The notes under the pieces were generated by a model that was given only the letters and a program-made list of their open reading frames with translations, did not search any database and was not told where the DNA came from. A stretch of DNA of 64,000 nucleotides from Rosellinia necatrix (taxonomy: Eukaryota; Ascomycota; Sordariomycetes; Xylariales; Xylariaceae), in the NCBI GenBank assembly GCA_021209875.1, contig JAGYVD010000009.1, positions 1,240,001-1,304,000 on the forward strand, written 5' to 3'. This document shows, piece after piece, positions 22,236 through 36,079 of this stretch. The stretch's first letter is position 1; each line of letters starts with the position of its first letter. The position numbers and the translations under genes were made by a program.

Positions 22236-23632
22236 TGGGCGGTAGTGGTAGTATACAGTGTAGTGTAATGTAGTGTGGTGTAGTAGGTACGGTGCAGTCG
22301 GTAGGTACGGTGTGGTAAGGTGTGGTGGTGTGAGGCGTTGCGACGCCGTCGTGATGCCGTCGTGATGCCGCCGTCAATTGTCGGTCAGCGCGTGATGCGC
22401 GATACGCGATACGTGATGCGTGATGGAACTCCGGCACGGAATCGGGATATCAAACGTCGGTGGCCCCAAAACAACCTTGGAAGCGGTTCAGCTACGACCG
22501 GCGCTACGCTATGCTATAATTATTGCGCCGCCATGCTCTCTTTCCTGCCGTGGGCGTGTATATGAAGGCCTCAGCTCGGGCAGAGGACGGACTAACAAAT
22601 GCAATTGAGAATCGCCCGCCAGTTTGTCAGTCCGCTGGTACGTTGGTCTAGCCCCGCTGGTCTATTAGTCCCTAAAGGTTTCCTTGCTTTCTTCACGCCA
22701 TACAGCAACAGCAGTAGTAGTAGCAGTAGCAGCAGCAGCAGCAATAGCAAAAATAGGGAGAAGGAGCGGAGGAGCAAAAGACTTGTTAAACGGAACGCGC
22801 GACCGTGGTAAGAAACGTCATGGGTATAGCCCACTGCCAGCCATAATCCCTGCATCGCTTATTCTAGTGCCATTATAGAAGGTGGCTGATAGTAGTCTAT
22901 AGAATCCATTTAGGTAGGAAAAAGCTTCTTCATTTTACTACCCCGGCCACTAGGTGAAGTAAGCACATTACACTACTAACCTTAACCGACTTCTTAACCC
23001 TTCTTAACCGACCCGGTATCTGACTACATATGTATTTCAAGGTACTACTATTTTGAGCTGCAGGTATTGAAACTGAGATCCTTGCTGTAAAGGGGCTGTC
23101 TTCTTTTGACTTAAACGTAAATTAACAATTGGTGGGATTCTGTTCAGCTTCATTCAACTTTGCGAATGTTGTTCACTCCTCGATATCTTGGTGGCCTATC
23201 CATCCGCCTTATTAAAATAGGTCTACCTTCGGATGTTGACCAGACCGGCACCTATTCGCGGCCGATGACTTCGTTGCTGTGTTGGTGTGTGGTTCGCCAA
23301 ACGAGCTTCGCATCCTCGCTTGGGTGCTTAGTTGGTGAGGGACCCTCGACCAGGGTAGGTGGGACAACGGGGGGTCAGGTGTAAAATTGGTTGATTTTCT
23401 GTATCATCGTAGTATGCCCTTGCCGAAATCCAAAGCCCTCTCCTACCCTATCACCAAATATTACAATACTCTATGTAGGTACGCCGTTTGGCGTTTGGCG
23501 TATAAGCAGATGAAGCCGTGACATCGTAGGCAACCTTGCCGTCGCCAGGTGCCGTGTTAAACACACAACAGACGCGCGCATGACTCCGCTCGCCAGAACC
23601 TTCGCTACACACAATTCACTGTGGACCGTTCC
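22236..23632. other. intergenic
   Basis: No gene. It holds the upstream region of the ankyrin-CorA gene, with repetitive GTAGTGTG/GGTACGGTG sequence at 22250-22330 and clustered GATGC/GATACG units at about 22345-22425. There is also a CAG/TAG trinucleotide tract at about 22703-22748. Otherwise AT-rich, with no supportable open frame. Confidence 0.5.
22703..22748 (+). repeat. CAG/TAG trinucleotide tract
   Basis: An imperfect run of AGCAACAGCAGTAGTAG-type triplets spans about 45 nt. It reads as Ser, Leu or Ala runs in spurious frames on both strands. It is not in a called gene. Confidence 0.8.
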
Positions 23633-24872
23633 TTATACCACATGCATCTGGGGGAATCTGTGTTCCCTATTCCGGCGGGAGTGTTTCGTTGTCTGCGCCT
23701 CCGCCTGCTTCTCCTGTTCCTGCACGTGCATTGCTGCAAGTTCGGCTTTCATCCTATCCATCTCGGCCTGTTCCGCCTTCATCGTAGCATTCTCTATCGC
23801 CCAGTGCTGTTCTAAGTGGGCGAAATACGCATCGTCTTTGCGTTCTTCGTCACCGTCGTCGAGAATACCCATGATAGGCTCTGGCGTCTGCAGGAAACCC
23901 CTAGCATCCGCCTCGACGATAGCTTCAAACATCTTGGTCGCCATCATCTCGTAACCAGCTGTGCCCGGGTGCATGCCGTCCTCCGCCAGATTCTGGTCCT
24001 GAACGCCATCGGGGCCCTGAAGCTCGGCGAGGACAACAGGCTTGCCTTGCTCTTGGTAAATCTTAGCGAGTCTCCGGATCTGAGGGTTGACGCGCCAAAC
24101 GTCTTCTCGGCCGTTGAAGCGCTTATCCCACGTGGGAAGGATCGTAGAGAGGATGACGGTGGATCGCGGGGAGGCCTTCAAACAGTACTGGACAAGGGCA
24201 TCGTATCGCTTATAGAAGTTGTCAATATCGATATGCTGGAAGCAGTCGTTGGAGCCAGCATTGATGAGGAAGAGGTTGGGCTTTCTCGCAGGCACTGCCT
24301 TCTTAGCGTGAAAGTGAATTCTGTGCGTGGGAACGCCAGGGTATGCTTCGATATCGTTGTCAGTCATGTTACCCAGGCGCTGAGTTCCGACGAAGTTCAC
24401 CGGGTTACCGATCTTAGTGAGCTTCTCTCGTAAGGGGCGACGGAAGCCGTTGTTGTCGATGCCCTTCTCGGGGCTGTCGCCGCGCGTTGTCGATGCGCCC
24501 AGGGCCATGATACGGAGCGGCATGCCGTCAGCCAGAGGCAGCTCGTAGCCGGGGCGTTTGTATGCCTTGCTCTTCCAGAATTTGGTGGTGCCGTGGCCTA
24601 GGGAGCTGTTGCCTGAAACATACGTGACTCCGCCGCTGCTGAACTGGCCAGGCGCCTTGCCATCGCCCGTGACGTAGCTGACGCCACTCTTGAGCCCATT
24701 TCCTAGTGACTGTGACCATTCGCTATCGCTGACGGTACCTGTGAAAAGCAACGCTATTGGGCCTTGTCAGCGACTCGACTGTTCAGGTAGGGCGGCGCCA
24801 GTGGGACAAAGACGGCTTACCGATGAGGACTAAGGGTACAAATAGGAAAACAAGCAGCCGCTTCCTCGCCAT
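23633..24872 (-). CDS. SGNH/GDSL-type hydrolase, secreted or signal-anchored
   Basis: Exons 24821-24872 and 23633-24753 (67-nt intron, phase 1) give 390 residues. The first exon adds a basic N-terminus and hydrophobic segment (MARKRLLVFLFVPLVLIALL), which could be a signal peptide or a type II membrane anchor. The four SGNH blocks are visible: Ser105 in GASTTRGD, Gly157 in PGVPTHRI, Asn186 in NAGSND, and Asp276/His279 in EDGMHPGTAGY, so the catalytic set is complete. The spacing resembles fungal carbohydrate-esterase-like SGNH enzymes (CE3-type). Substrate is unknown; acetylated polysaccharide is one possibility. Unusually, the last 75 residues or so form a charged helix with heptad-like spacing (AIENATMKAEQAEMDRM and on), likely a coiled coil, ending in a basic tail. 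Confidence 0.87.
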
Positions 24873-27800
24873 GATCACGGACAAAAAGTTGGTCGTCGTC
24901 GCCTGCAAGTGCTTGGGGAAGGCCGGGAAGGCCGGTAATTTGTCCATCTTGTCGTCGGCGACACGTACACGGTACGGGGTGATGGGCCGATTAATGGGAG
25001 GGTAGGACGGGGGGGGTGTGTCGGATAGCAGACAAGGGATTACGTATAACGATCTGTTCTCAAAGGAATGACTCTAGGTGAATTAAGAAGAGAAAAGAAG
25101 AGGGTTGGCTGTCGCGAGGACAAGATGCAAAAGGGTGGAAACGAACGACGATGGAGTGAAGGATGCTCAAGAAAAGGATTCCATGCGAACAGTCCAGAGG
25201 CGGAGGTGAATCCCCATTCGCCCCTTTCGTTCCAAACGTCCTAGTGTGTCCGGGCTGAGGCAAGTCGGGAGCAGCCAAGCATCGCCAAGACACCAAGGCA
25301 AAGATGTCGGCCGGTTCGATTGGAGGCTTGGACGCTGCTGTGGAGTGACGGTGGGCTTCGTGTGAGGGAGATCGGCGTACCTTGGTGCCCGCCACCGCAC
25401 TCGTTCCCTACTGAGACGAATAATCGACAACCTGACGGCTGCGAGTGTGAGATAAGGGCAGGGCAGAGGCAGGGCAGGGGGGCCAACCTTGCTGCTGTTC
25501 GTGCTCGAGGAGATGCAAACGGTGACGATGGCGACACGGAAAATTGGGTTGAGCAGGGATCCAAGGGCCTTAGGGTGTCCGCAAGGTGCCCATAAGGTAC
25601 GTAACCACCTTAATGGCGTACTTGTACTTGTACGTTCTGGGTAGACCCGAGTCGGTTAGGTAGATTGCGAGGTCGAATTCCATCCGCGAGAAAGCGCATA
25701 GATAGGTAGGTAGAGATAGATGGACGGATGGATTGTTTGTTTGGTCAGAATGGTGAGTTGGCATCAATCATCGCTGTGTGTAGGCACCTAGGTAGGTACC
25801 TAGGTAGGCTATGCGAGACCGAGTTACACTACCTTTGAGAAGGAGATCCGTGTCTGAGATATGGATGTACCCAATCCAAGGTACCCAATGCAGGTGTACT
25901 GCCTCTTGACTAACTGCCTTTTTCAGTGATATCTCCACAGCTGGGATCCATATCTCCTTCCACTAACAGAAACAGGCTGTAATTTCATCGATACAATGTT
26001 AGCGATACCTAGTACTTCCGCTATGTATTCAGATACTATCGCCTATCTGCCTACTTAAGATAGTTCCAGAAGTGCTCCAGGTCTGTCCAGGTATCATGCA
26101 GTGCTTTTATTAGGTGCACAGAACCCTGTCGTCGGTGCTTGGCAAAACAGCCCCCGACAGGCAGAATGGACGCTCTCACGGCCGACTGACGCTGTGTCCA
26201 CTAAATTACAAGTGGCAGAGACTCTCAACGCAAAGGGAAAAAACGCCAAGACCATATCACTCCAATAAGCAAGCCTATCACCCACTTGAGAGGTGCCGGA
26301 TTCCGATCACGAACGTCGTATTCCCCTTCTCTTGGGAATGAGCAGTATATACAAACAACGGACTACGGCGCCTGGGCAGAGCACACGACACAAACACACG
26401 TCATGCCTCGCTTCGTCGCCCGGCTGCTACTACCAACAGTCCCGGAAGCCAACCCCCTCGTCGGGGGCGACGAAATATAACTCCGTGCCTCAAGTCGGGC
26501 CACGGTGTGCAGTGCATACCGGACCGAGGTCGCCTTTTCCTGCCGATGATGTGCCCAACAATCTAGATAATAATGGCATAGAGGATCGCCCCTTTGAAGT
26601 AATAGCAGTATGGGGGACCCCGCATAGCCAACAAAGAATAGTGATGTTGTTTGTGTTGTGGTGATATGACAAGTGCACTACCAGGGTTTCATCGTTGGAG
26701 CTGACGTGATCACTTGCGTTGCACAGCTGGATGGACTTGACTCCTCCTTTTAGTTTCAGGCTTGCCGTGATCCGCTCCCTTTGCTAGGGAGGCTATCACA
26801 CGTCCTAAAAATAAACCTGGAACTCGAGCTATAGAAACTAATGCCGCGACACAATGGTTATAAAGCCTTATAGAAACCGATCCGCATCTGGCGTATAAGC
26901 TTGCCGTCCGACCGCTGTCGAGATTATAGGTCCCGGGGGGGACGTATGAAAGTACGTTGCTTTGCCCACATTCAGGTTTAAAGGGATGGATTTTAGAAGT
27001 TTATGAAAGGACAGGAGATAAGATGCAGGTGAGTAACAAGACAAGCCCGAGGTACACAATCGTATGGGGTTAAATATCCTCGCGAATAGTTAGTTGGTTG
27101 GATCTTATTCAACACTACTACGATATTGATGGTATTATATCCCCAATTGTGGCCGTCTACTTAGGTACCAGGTAGCTTCTTCGATGATAAATAAAGCCAT
27201 GAGATAAGATATCGTCTATTCAGTAGGTAGGCAAATCACCTCTTACACCATGTTTTAAGGGTAACCACTAAATCAAACAACCCTGGATAGCTAGCACAAC
27301 CATGTTATATAAGTCTACCTTTTCCTAATCATTGTTTGAGGAATATCAACTTCATGCCGCTTTGGATGATAGGCTGTCAAGGCCGATAGAATAAATGCAG
27401 ATACGAATATGGAAAACGAACGGCGCTGTCAAGGTTATTCGGCCTGTGCTCTATTATCTATACTATAACACTACTCGCCTAGGCTGGCCCTGGTCGGGAC
27501 AAGGCTGAGATTAGCCTAGGCGGATGGTGTTGTAGTGGGATTGTTACGATGGATTAGATAAATAGAGGGGAAGAGCAACTCGCGGGTGTGTCTAGGCTAC
27601 TCAAAACACAGATGTCCTTACCGGTTGACTAACTAAACAAAAGAACTTGGCCGAATATAAATTTGACGATATAGATGCAGATTGTGACCTAGGTTTGACG
27701 TGTGATGAGATACGCGACTTGTCCAAATTGCTTTTATAGTGATGGAGCAATTAATCAATTACATGTCACGTGGAATATAAATAGGGTACGCATTGCGGTA

Positions 27801-28263
27801 TGTGTTGTTGAAAAAATGAGACTTGTCATCAGAAGAAGAGTTTAGATACATGAAGTGAAAAATCAAAAAAGTTCATTTTCTTAACCCCAAAGCAGGAGCC
27901 AGCCTTAGTCAACACATCGCAATCCTCGACAGAGGTTGTACTTCAAGAAGCCTGAACCCAAGTCCCAGAAGTGATGCAGATGGCATTACTAAGCCTGCCA
28001 ACGAAGTGAAGTAAATGCTGACATGATGGTCGGACTGGTACCACCCCATCTTGGTTTCATCGCGAGCGTAGAGTCGTCCTCGTCAACGGCCGCCGCAGTC
28101 CAGCATCTATACCTGGCTGTTTAACACAATGCCGGTATCGCAATCATTGTCGAGAATAAAGCCCTTAGTATAGTTCCGTATACACATGTGATACATGACC
28201 AATAGTCAAACGCCCCAAGCTGGTGAAGCGCCATCCCGCTGGGGAGAGGTTCCTGGGTGGAGT
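24873..28263. other. long intergenic stretch
   Basis: I see no supportable gene. The first 150 bp form the upstream region of the SGNH hydrolase gene. Open frames at 25060-25595 overlap on both strands and have no recognisable domain. A TAGGTACC cluster lies at 25782-25810. The part from about 26700 to 28050 is AT-rich with frequent stops in all frames and could hold old, decayed repeats, but I cannot name a family or find matching ends. Confidence 0.4.
25782..25810. repeat. CCTAGGTAGGTA tandem palindrome
   Basis: Two adjacent copies of CACCTAGGTAGGTA-like sequence form a self-complementary stretch. This is the same motif family as the other TACCTAGGTA clusters. Confidence 0.6.
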
Positions 28264-29229
28264 TTAGACAACAACGCTAGCATCACCCTTGGGGCGGTTG
28301 ATGTTCTTAGCATAGGCACCACCAACGTTGCCTAAAATGACTAGTTAGCACTTGACCAACCCCGGAGTATGGAGATGGAACATACCTGGAGGAGAGTAGT
28401 TGCACACGGTGAACCAGGCGTCCAAGTTGTCGTAAGCTGTACCGCGTGGGCAGAACTGGACAGCGCAGCCTAGACCCGTGGAACTGGCCCAAACCAGCTG
28501 GCTCAGATGACCCCAAGCCTCAAAGTTGCCCATGTCTGGGGTAGCTTGTCCGTAGTAAGAGGGCAGGAAGCTGTTGAATTCACCATCATACCACATGTTG
28601 GTGGCGGCCATCTTGACAGCGCCTGCAGCACCCAACTTCTCGGCACCAGAGCTCACACCCCAGAGGGCAATGTTCTGGCCATAGCCTCCACGACCCTGGT
28701 CCCTATTAAAATATTAGAGAGTGCAAAAAGATTCCATTGGGGGTCTTGCGTACATATCATGAGCAAACTTGCAGGTGGCAGCCGTATTCTGGGCATACCC
28801 AGCAATCTCGCTGTTCCAGTTCATCTCGGGGGAAGAGTGGTTCGAGCGGTGGATGTTGTGGTGGTAGAGTGCCGTGGACTCCATCGAGTTATCTGCCGGC
28901 GCCGTGTCACTGGCCTGGGCCGGGGTCTCGGCGACAGTCGTAGGCTTAGGCTTTGAAACCACAGCCGTGGTTGGCTTAGGTTGCTCCTCGGGGGTAGGAG
29001 TAACAGTTACAATAACAACATCAGGGGTAGGCTCGGGTTGCTGAACCGGCTCGAGGTGGGCGGGCTTGGTGTGGACCTTGACGTTGGTAGGTGTAGCCGC
29101 GGGGGGGTTTCCGGTAACCGTGACAGTGTAGTATTCCACAACCACTTCGGTCTCCAGCACACGCTTCTCAAGGGGGTTGGCCAAAGCCACAACCGCACCG
29201 GTAGCTGCAAGGAAGATTGATGACTTCAT
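28264..29229 (-). CDS. secreted CAP/PR-1 (SCP) domain protein
   Basis: Exons 28754-29229, 28386-28702 and 28264-28331 (introns of 51 and 54 nt) give 286 residues. The start is the ATG of MKSSIFLAATGAVVALA, a signal peptide followed by a Lys-Arg site (NPLEKR) suited to Kex2 cleavage. Residues 30-125 are a Thr/Pro/Val-rich linker. The CAP domain follows from about 130: ALYHHNIHRSNHSSPEMNWN, the GQNIALWG strand, AWGHLSQLVWASSTGLGC and FTVCNYSPPGN, with the His, Glu and Cys positions of the family. Its arrangement matches fungal Pry1-like proteins, which in yeast bind sterols and fatty acids outside the cell. Whether this one binds lipid is inference. The final exon, ending NRPKGDASVVV, restores the family C-terminus. 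Confidence 0.92.
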
Positions 29230-32200
29230 GTTGTCCGTTTGTCTTGGTATGATAAAACGAACTATATTTATTGTTAGATCAGAATGTTTGTCAAGTGGAA
29301 GCTTGGTGATGTTTGAAGGATAGTTAGAATGGAAGAACTTGTAAAGAATGTGGTCTGCCGCCTGGGAGTTCGAGGATAAGGAGAGTTTGAGGATTGGGAA
29401 AGGGACGAAAAAATAGTTGCAGATCAGCAATAACTTGTAGTGCAGGGGCTCATTGTAAGTGCAAAGGGGCGAAGTTGTGTGCAAGGTCCTAACTCAGATG
29501 AGGACCGTATAACTCTTTGTTTGACCGCCTTGTCTTCGCCTGACTTTTGAAGGCCGACTTAATCTGCCTCCCAACAAGGCCAATAGTGGCTCGTCAAGGC
29601 GTGTGACGGATAATGAATGGGATGTGATCAAAGACCACGTCAGGTTTTTTGCTCCACTAACCTTGTTTAAGCTGAACTCGAGACTGGACGAGGATAATCA
29701 AGCTTATGGACGCGAGAAAGGCAAGCAGTCCAGAGGAACCTTATAGTCGGCAGATGGAACAAGGCAAGACAAGGAGTCGAGAGCGTGGTTATACAGCAGT
29801 GAGACTGTTTTGACGGCTGAACACCAGGTTGAAGCGGCAGGGGTCAAGAACGACTGGCGTCCGGAAGAGAATAACAACAAATGCGAAGGGAGTGAAAGAA
29901 TTGACTCAATCAATGGTCGGGTCGCCACAAGTGGTCGTCAGGCCGTTGGGTTGAAGAGTGTGAAGCGCGTGGAACCGAAGTCGGAAAGGAGTGTAAGTGC
30001 GCCGGAGGCAGTCACGAAAGAGTGTGTGGTTGGTCGGAAAAGACTGCGAACAAGCGCGCTGATATATATTCAGAGCAGGAACCGAACCTGAGGTAAGGGA
30101 GGAGGAAGAGCAAGTACGAAGGAAATAGAGGGAGTCGAGTATCTTAACTGTGGGAATACGATGTACCCCAGTACCCTGTCACAAACCCTGTCCAGGCGGC
30201 GAGTAAGTGCGAGGTACCGAAGTACACGTACTTGGGTAGCTACCAACAGAAAGAACGACTGGGTGAATGACGGAATGAGCGAACGGCTTGCGAGGACTAG
30301 TGTAGTAGGAGAAGGATTGTCGGTACTAGCAAACACGAATGTTTACCTTAGTCGTCCTCCGCCTCTCTAGTCACTCAAGGTACCTGGACAGCGCCTGCAT
30401 CTAAAGCGCCTACCTCAGTATACCTGGCAGCCCCTGGTCAAGCATGCAGGTACCAAGTGACATCTTGTGGTAATTTGCAGAAATGCGAAATTAAAAGCAC
30501 AGTCGATCTCCACTTGTGCAACGCCAGCGCCTAACCACCCCACGATTCACTCGACATGACCACCTGCTACTTTAGATCGGACTACCTACCTACTCACCAT
30601 ATGCAGCAGTACCTATTTGATTGAAACTCAATGCCAACACTAGTGTGGTAACATAGTTGAATACCAGTACGACACGCGTGCCTCATATTTGTTAACCCCT
30701 TTACCAAAGATGCAGAGGAAGTAAAAACCATGTGCGATTTTGCAATGCGGTCCTATGTAACATCAGCAACTGGTTCTAGGCAATGCTAAGTACTTCTATG
30801 TGAGCCCATTCTTTGTGAGATATCTTCAAGATTTAGATGTACGTTTGTACTACATAACAGTGTTTGTTCTAGAAAGTTACAGAATTGGGGCATGGCGTAC
30901 CCATTGCCCGCCTGTTGTTTGGGTGCCCAATAAAAGCACCCTCCACTCATCAAGGACAATGACATCACAGGGAAAGGTTGTCGTCCGAACTATCAAAGGG
31001 GTTGGCTCCCCTCGCCGTAGATCAATCATGATTGTAATCTCAAAGGTTCAGGGCTCTAGAGATATAGATAAACAGTACTGTATCTAATCTATTCCGATAC
31101 CCAATAACGCCACACATACTACTGCGAGTCTCACTCCCTATCGGTGTCCCTTCCGCTACGGATTTACATAGGGCGACACGTATTGCAGGCACATACGCTA
31201 CGTCTGTGTCACTGTTGTCAGTGGCGTTGAATCAACCAAGGCACCAAAGGTTACTTACGACTGTGAGTTTAAAGTCTGTCGACCTCAGCAGGACTAGCGT
31301 GTTTCCAACCCCTGCTAGCCTCTTGGTACCTTGCAGATTTGCTTCCCGATTATCTGCCCCAATGCGGCACCACCCAAGTTAGACCCGACTCGAGCTGTCA
31401 AGCGCGGAGCTGAGGAGCGAGTAACGTTGGGTGATATGCCCCAGATTGGAAAGAGCCTAAGCCGGTGATTTGCTGACATGACATCCCAGGAACCACAGCG
31501 GCCCCTTTTCAGGGTGACGGTTTATTTTGAGTGGAACCAACACACACCAAGAAAGTCATCCGCTCGCATTGACCATCCAATGACATATTGCTAAGGCTGT
31601 GAGGTTAAGTCGACTGGTAAATTATCCCGCTAGTATAACTCAAAAAGCAGTCAGAGGAAAAGACGGCGCAATACCACCACCTGCTATCGAGTAGCACAAA
31701 GGACTGATCACCTACCTACATCTTCCTACCTATGCACGTTTCCACGAGGCCAGAGTGGCCTGGGCGGGGGGGATTGGAAACAGCGGGCGCGGACTTTTCT
31801 TGAAACGACCATAATTTCTGGACCCTCCGGTAATTGAACCAACGAGATTGAATGCCTTCCCGCCCTACGAATCAGCCACGGCGCACCATTGCCAGCCATG
31901 CTGACGGCCTGACCCAGGCATCAACCCAACAGCGCCAATGCACGGTCGCAACCTTGTGGCAGCCCTGCACTGACCATTCACTGTCTCTGGCAAACACAGA
32001 CACGGAACGAATCTAGTGTATGTCGGCGGCTCGATGACCGCCAGCCATGAAAGAAAATATGAGTTCCCAGGTCAACCTCGTTACAGCGTCTCTACCGTAC
32101 ATCTCTACATCATGTTGTGGCCCCTCGGCTCCTCTTCCCTGCCCTCTCTTCCCTAACTACAAGTATACCCTGTGTCCCCACCCCAACATAGCTTACTTGC

Positions 32201-35200
32201 ACACTACAGCTCTAGGTAGTTAACACCCGGCTGTCTTGCCATCATGCATGCTCTCGCCTTAGCACGCGAATTATTTTATTCGCTTGCTCCGCTGATAGGG
32301 TAGGGGAGATCGATCGGCCTAGATCGTTCTACTCCACTCAGATTTCCCGTCAATCACTCTGAAACGTCAAGCCATGCCATTTTCCATGCCTGGTTCGCAA
32401 GAAAAAATCTTCGAATCGGGACGGATATCAGCTACACCATCCAACCCCGCGCTCTCTCGTTTCCCATCTTCTCTCCACAGCATAGAAAACGAGTCCCACC
32501 TCGAAATGCCACTATGTATAGTAGTACTGTATAGTAGGCATTGCATCAAGGACCCAAAGCCATGGAACGGGTGGACAACCAGGTGAGTGTTTTACTAACG
32601 CATTTACGACAGGTAGTCAGTCAGTCAGCCTAATTCCTAGCTAGCTGAATGGTCGTGTCGTGCCATGCTCCTTTCGCTTGTTATTTATATTAATCAAAGG
32701 ACCACGTCCCCGGATAACAGATCATATTACTCCTAGCAATATACCGTCTCTATCCCCATAACTTGTTCCCACTGTTCGGATCAGTTCGCTTACCCTCTCC
32801 GCAGTGCACTATGCCCTACAGTACAACTGTAACTAACCTCTAATGTAAATGAATTACCGATGAAATTCACGACCGCCCAGGGGTTGTTTCAACCCCCAGG
32901 TACCAAGGGCTCTCTCGACACTGCTTACCATGTCTGCCTGCAATTTGGTTTGTAGTCATATAACTGAGTTGTCTCACGGTCTGCTGCATTGATACTAGAA
33001 TTAAACGCAATTTATTATAAACGTAGACTCTGTCGCAGCGGATACTCTACGTCCAGCTTCGATCCAGCAAAAAAAATATCGTAGGCTAAAGGGAATGAGA
33101 TGTCCTATGACGCTGCACCTGGCTGCCATAAATACAGCCCAGGTGTTGAGCGTAAAACCACCCGAATATCAGTAGCAGCGATTCGAAAAAGCTAGAGTGC
33201 CAGTACGTTATCGCTGTGCCGTCAGGCCGCCAAGCATTCTCATCGTGCCGCATAGTACCCTATATGCATTGAACATCACTGTCACTGTATGGGTTGGACT
33301 GACTACCTATGTAGTGAAAACACATCACACATTATGGAAATCGCCTCTCCGTGTGGAATAGAGTGCGGCATTCTTAATCACTTCATCACAGCCCCCAGCC
33401 ACCATCTACAGCTCGGTCCACCATCCGCTAAATGTTTCAGCCTTTTTTTCTTTCTCACTCAACCAAGATAGGTTATGCTTAGGTTATGAAATAGCTCTCG
33501 TAAGTTAAAATGACTCGTCTTCCGCCACCGTGTGATGCTTTCCATGCTCTAGATCGATGGTCAAACATGTTGGCCCCGCGGATGGCCCCCAATTCCGTAT
33601 GTCTCAAACAGCCATGCTCTGCTATCCGGCGCCTCCTCGCAAAAGATACCAGAGCATCCCAGGAGGTTTGCTGAGGTGCCACGGCCGCGCCACCATCCCA
33701 GGCACTTATTTCTACTCTCGATGACCAAAAGTCACCAGCGCCATCCAGTCTGGTTTCAAACCAAATGAGAACAATATAGACATCTGATGTTGTGTCCTGG
33801 GTTGTTCCATGGTTCGAGTGACGATATGGGATGAACAGCTGTCTGATCAAACGCAGACTGTTTGATCATCATTTTATTTTGGTTGTAGAGGCGGCTGACC
33901 AGGTTATATCGATTGCCGAGTGTGTCGTAGATCTTATCCCCGCCACGTGCCAATACGACGCCCAAATATCAAATTGCCAAACAGTCGTCGTTCGCGCTCT
34001 GGACAACCCTACTGCCCATACATACATGCAGTCCTACAACCACAAAAAAAAAAAAAGCCTTCGTAGGTGCGACTTCTTCGGCTTCGCGCCTAGTAGTCCT
34101 CGGCGACCGCGAGTCATGTCTTGTTCTCGGACATCTCCCAAACCGCGTGATCGAGACGTTAGCAGGTCCCGTCAAAGGGGGGGGGGTGAGTAGGTTCGGC
34201 CCCCTTGGGCGTTTACACCGCCTGATTTCCCCAAGCCGAGAAGAGAGAGAGAGAGAGGCGAGGTTTGGGGGTCCGGAGGGGGGTTGCCCATTTCATTCGC
34301 CGATAACAGCCCAAAAAAAAAAAAAAAAGCTGGCCGCTGCTATCCCAGTTTCCCGGTCGTGGTTGTTGGGTTTTCGGACGCCGTGTCACCCACCACCACG
34401 CCCGCCTGGTGCATGATCTGCGGATGAAAGCTGCGATCATGCGGGACCGGCCGTAGGGGAGGGGTGTAGGATGAGAGACATGACCGTCGCACAGAGCAGA
34501 AGAAGGGCCCGGCGTATTGTATAAACAAACAAGGCGTTGCCCTCAATATTCGTCATAAGCGAGGACGGCCGTCGCTGTTTGGCCGCCCCCTTCCCCCCAA
34601 CCGCTTCTTTTTTCCCCTCGACCATGGAATTGGAAGTTTGGGGAAGGGGGTTTATGGCGCGAAGCAGCGCATCGACTGTTCTGAATGAATCATTCGATGA
34701 CCAGGCATCTATCATCTGGATATCTTCGAACGTCTCGTAGAATCGCATGACCAAGTGCGGGCGAGACGGACAATTGATGGGGGCTTTTATGTCAGTACCC
34801 CCTTTGCAGACAGACTAGCACTTTTTGATACAGTAGGTTACAGGTACTACCATTGCATTTTAGCCCAAGTTCAACTCCTACGGGAACCATGTTTTTTCCT
34901 TTGGCTTCTATCAATAATGTGTGATCTCTTTCCTGTCCACTGCATACGGGACAGATCCCGTACTCCAAGATCCAACGGCCACACGACCGCGCGCGCGGGT
35001 TCTCGTGACCGACGTCGGCGCACATCACCATCCAACATGATAGCCCCAGGCCTTATGACAGCTTCCTACACCCCCCTCCTTTTATGTATGTGACCGCTTC
35101 AAGTACTGCACTCCGCAACGGCGTACGGAGCACAGCCTCGATATTCCGCGCGAAATACCTAGGCGGCCAGCCGCCTTCTTACACTATCGACTGTTTCTTG

Positions 35201-36079
35201 GGCGATTAGTTCCTCGTACACGACCGAGGTAAGGATATCTATCTAAGGTACAAGCATACGGCCCCCCCCGCCCCCGGTGGTCTATGGTGTGTAATTTGTA
35301 ACTGGCCGGGTATACTGCTGGGCGAGATCGGTCTTCACGTCCTTTTCATTCTACTGCTGAAGTAACGTAAGAGCCTGTGTAGCGGGAAGCCAGTGCAGAC
35401 CGAAATTCCCATCTCGCTGGCGGCCAATACCTTTCCTTTCAAAGGTGGGAGTTAGTGGGGTATGGTGTGTACTAATGTGCAAGAGGGAACTGGCCGGAAA
35501 CGGATGGGAAAAGATAGGCATAGAGGGAGTCTGATCATGCCGGCCCATGGCGTCAGGCTTCGAGCCGGTGTTTCTCATGAGTTTCAAGTTAAGTAACTAT
35601 ATCTTCGCTAGTCGTTGACTCTAGACATTTAAGAGCCTTCTACACAAGGCCATCTATGGGAGAGACGTTGCAGTGTACTGTGGTGGCCCGCCGGGGCAGA
35701 TTTGGAGAGGATGCGGGGCATACTGTTCGATTCCGTCCGTTAACCAACCTTGGAATGGCCATACCCTACAATACTGGAATTGAAGATAGCAGCAAGACAG
35801 TCCGTTGTCGTTATTTGATAGACAAATGACTGAAGATCAGCCGCTACCAGGGGTGCATGCTCTGCTAAGGTGTTTTTGCGTCCATAGGACATTCAATATA
35901 CGGCTAAATATCCAAGGCTGGTGACAGAACAGCGCTGTTCATCCTTGCAAACGAGGCCGAACGAAGGGGGTGAAACACATGACTCTTTTTTTGGTATTCC
36001 TGCTTTATTTATGTACACATAATCGCCCTGCCCCAGTAGGGGGTTCTAAAATTTTGTGGGGAATGTCGCATCCCGTACT
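29230..36079. other. gene-poor stretch, nearly 7 kb
   Basis: No gene can be supported. The first few hundred bases are the upstream region of the CAP gene. The rest has many stops in all frames, runs of A (34043, 34312) and short G/C runs. Open frames at 33479-33850 (minus), 34437-34754 (minus) and 34755-35093 (plus) have no recognisable domain. I looked for long terminal repeats and transposase or reverse-transcriptase motifs and saw none, but diverged repeats would be missed by eye. The last 100 bp before 36080 is the 3' flank of the complex I gene. Confidence 0.4.

Noticed and set aside
26700..28100. Possible decayed retrotransposon
   Set aside because: AT-rich with many stops, but no paired terminal repeats, target-site duplication or polymerase motifs could be found by eye.
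35690..35760. Possible tRNA T-arm (GTTCGATTCC) near 35730
   Set aside because: The upstream sequence does not give a matching acceptor stem, D-arm or anticodon arm.
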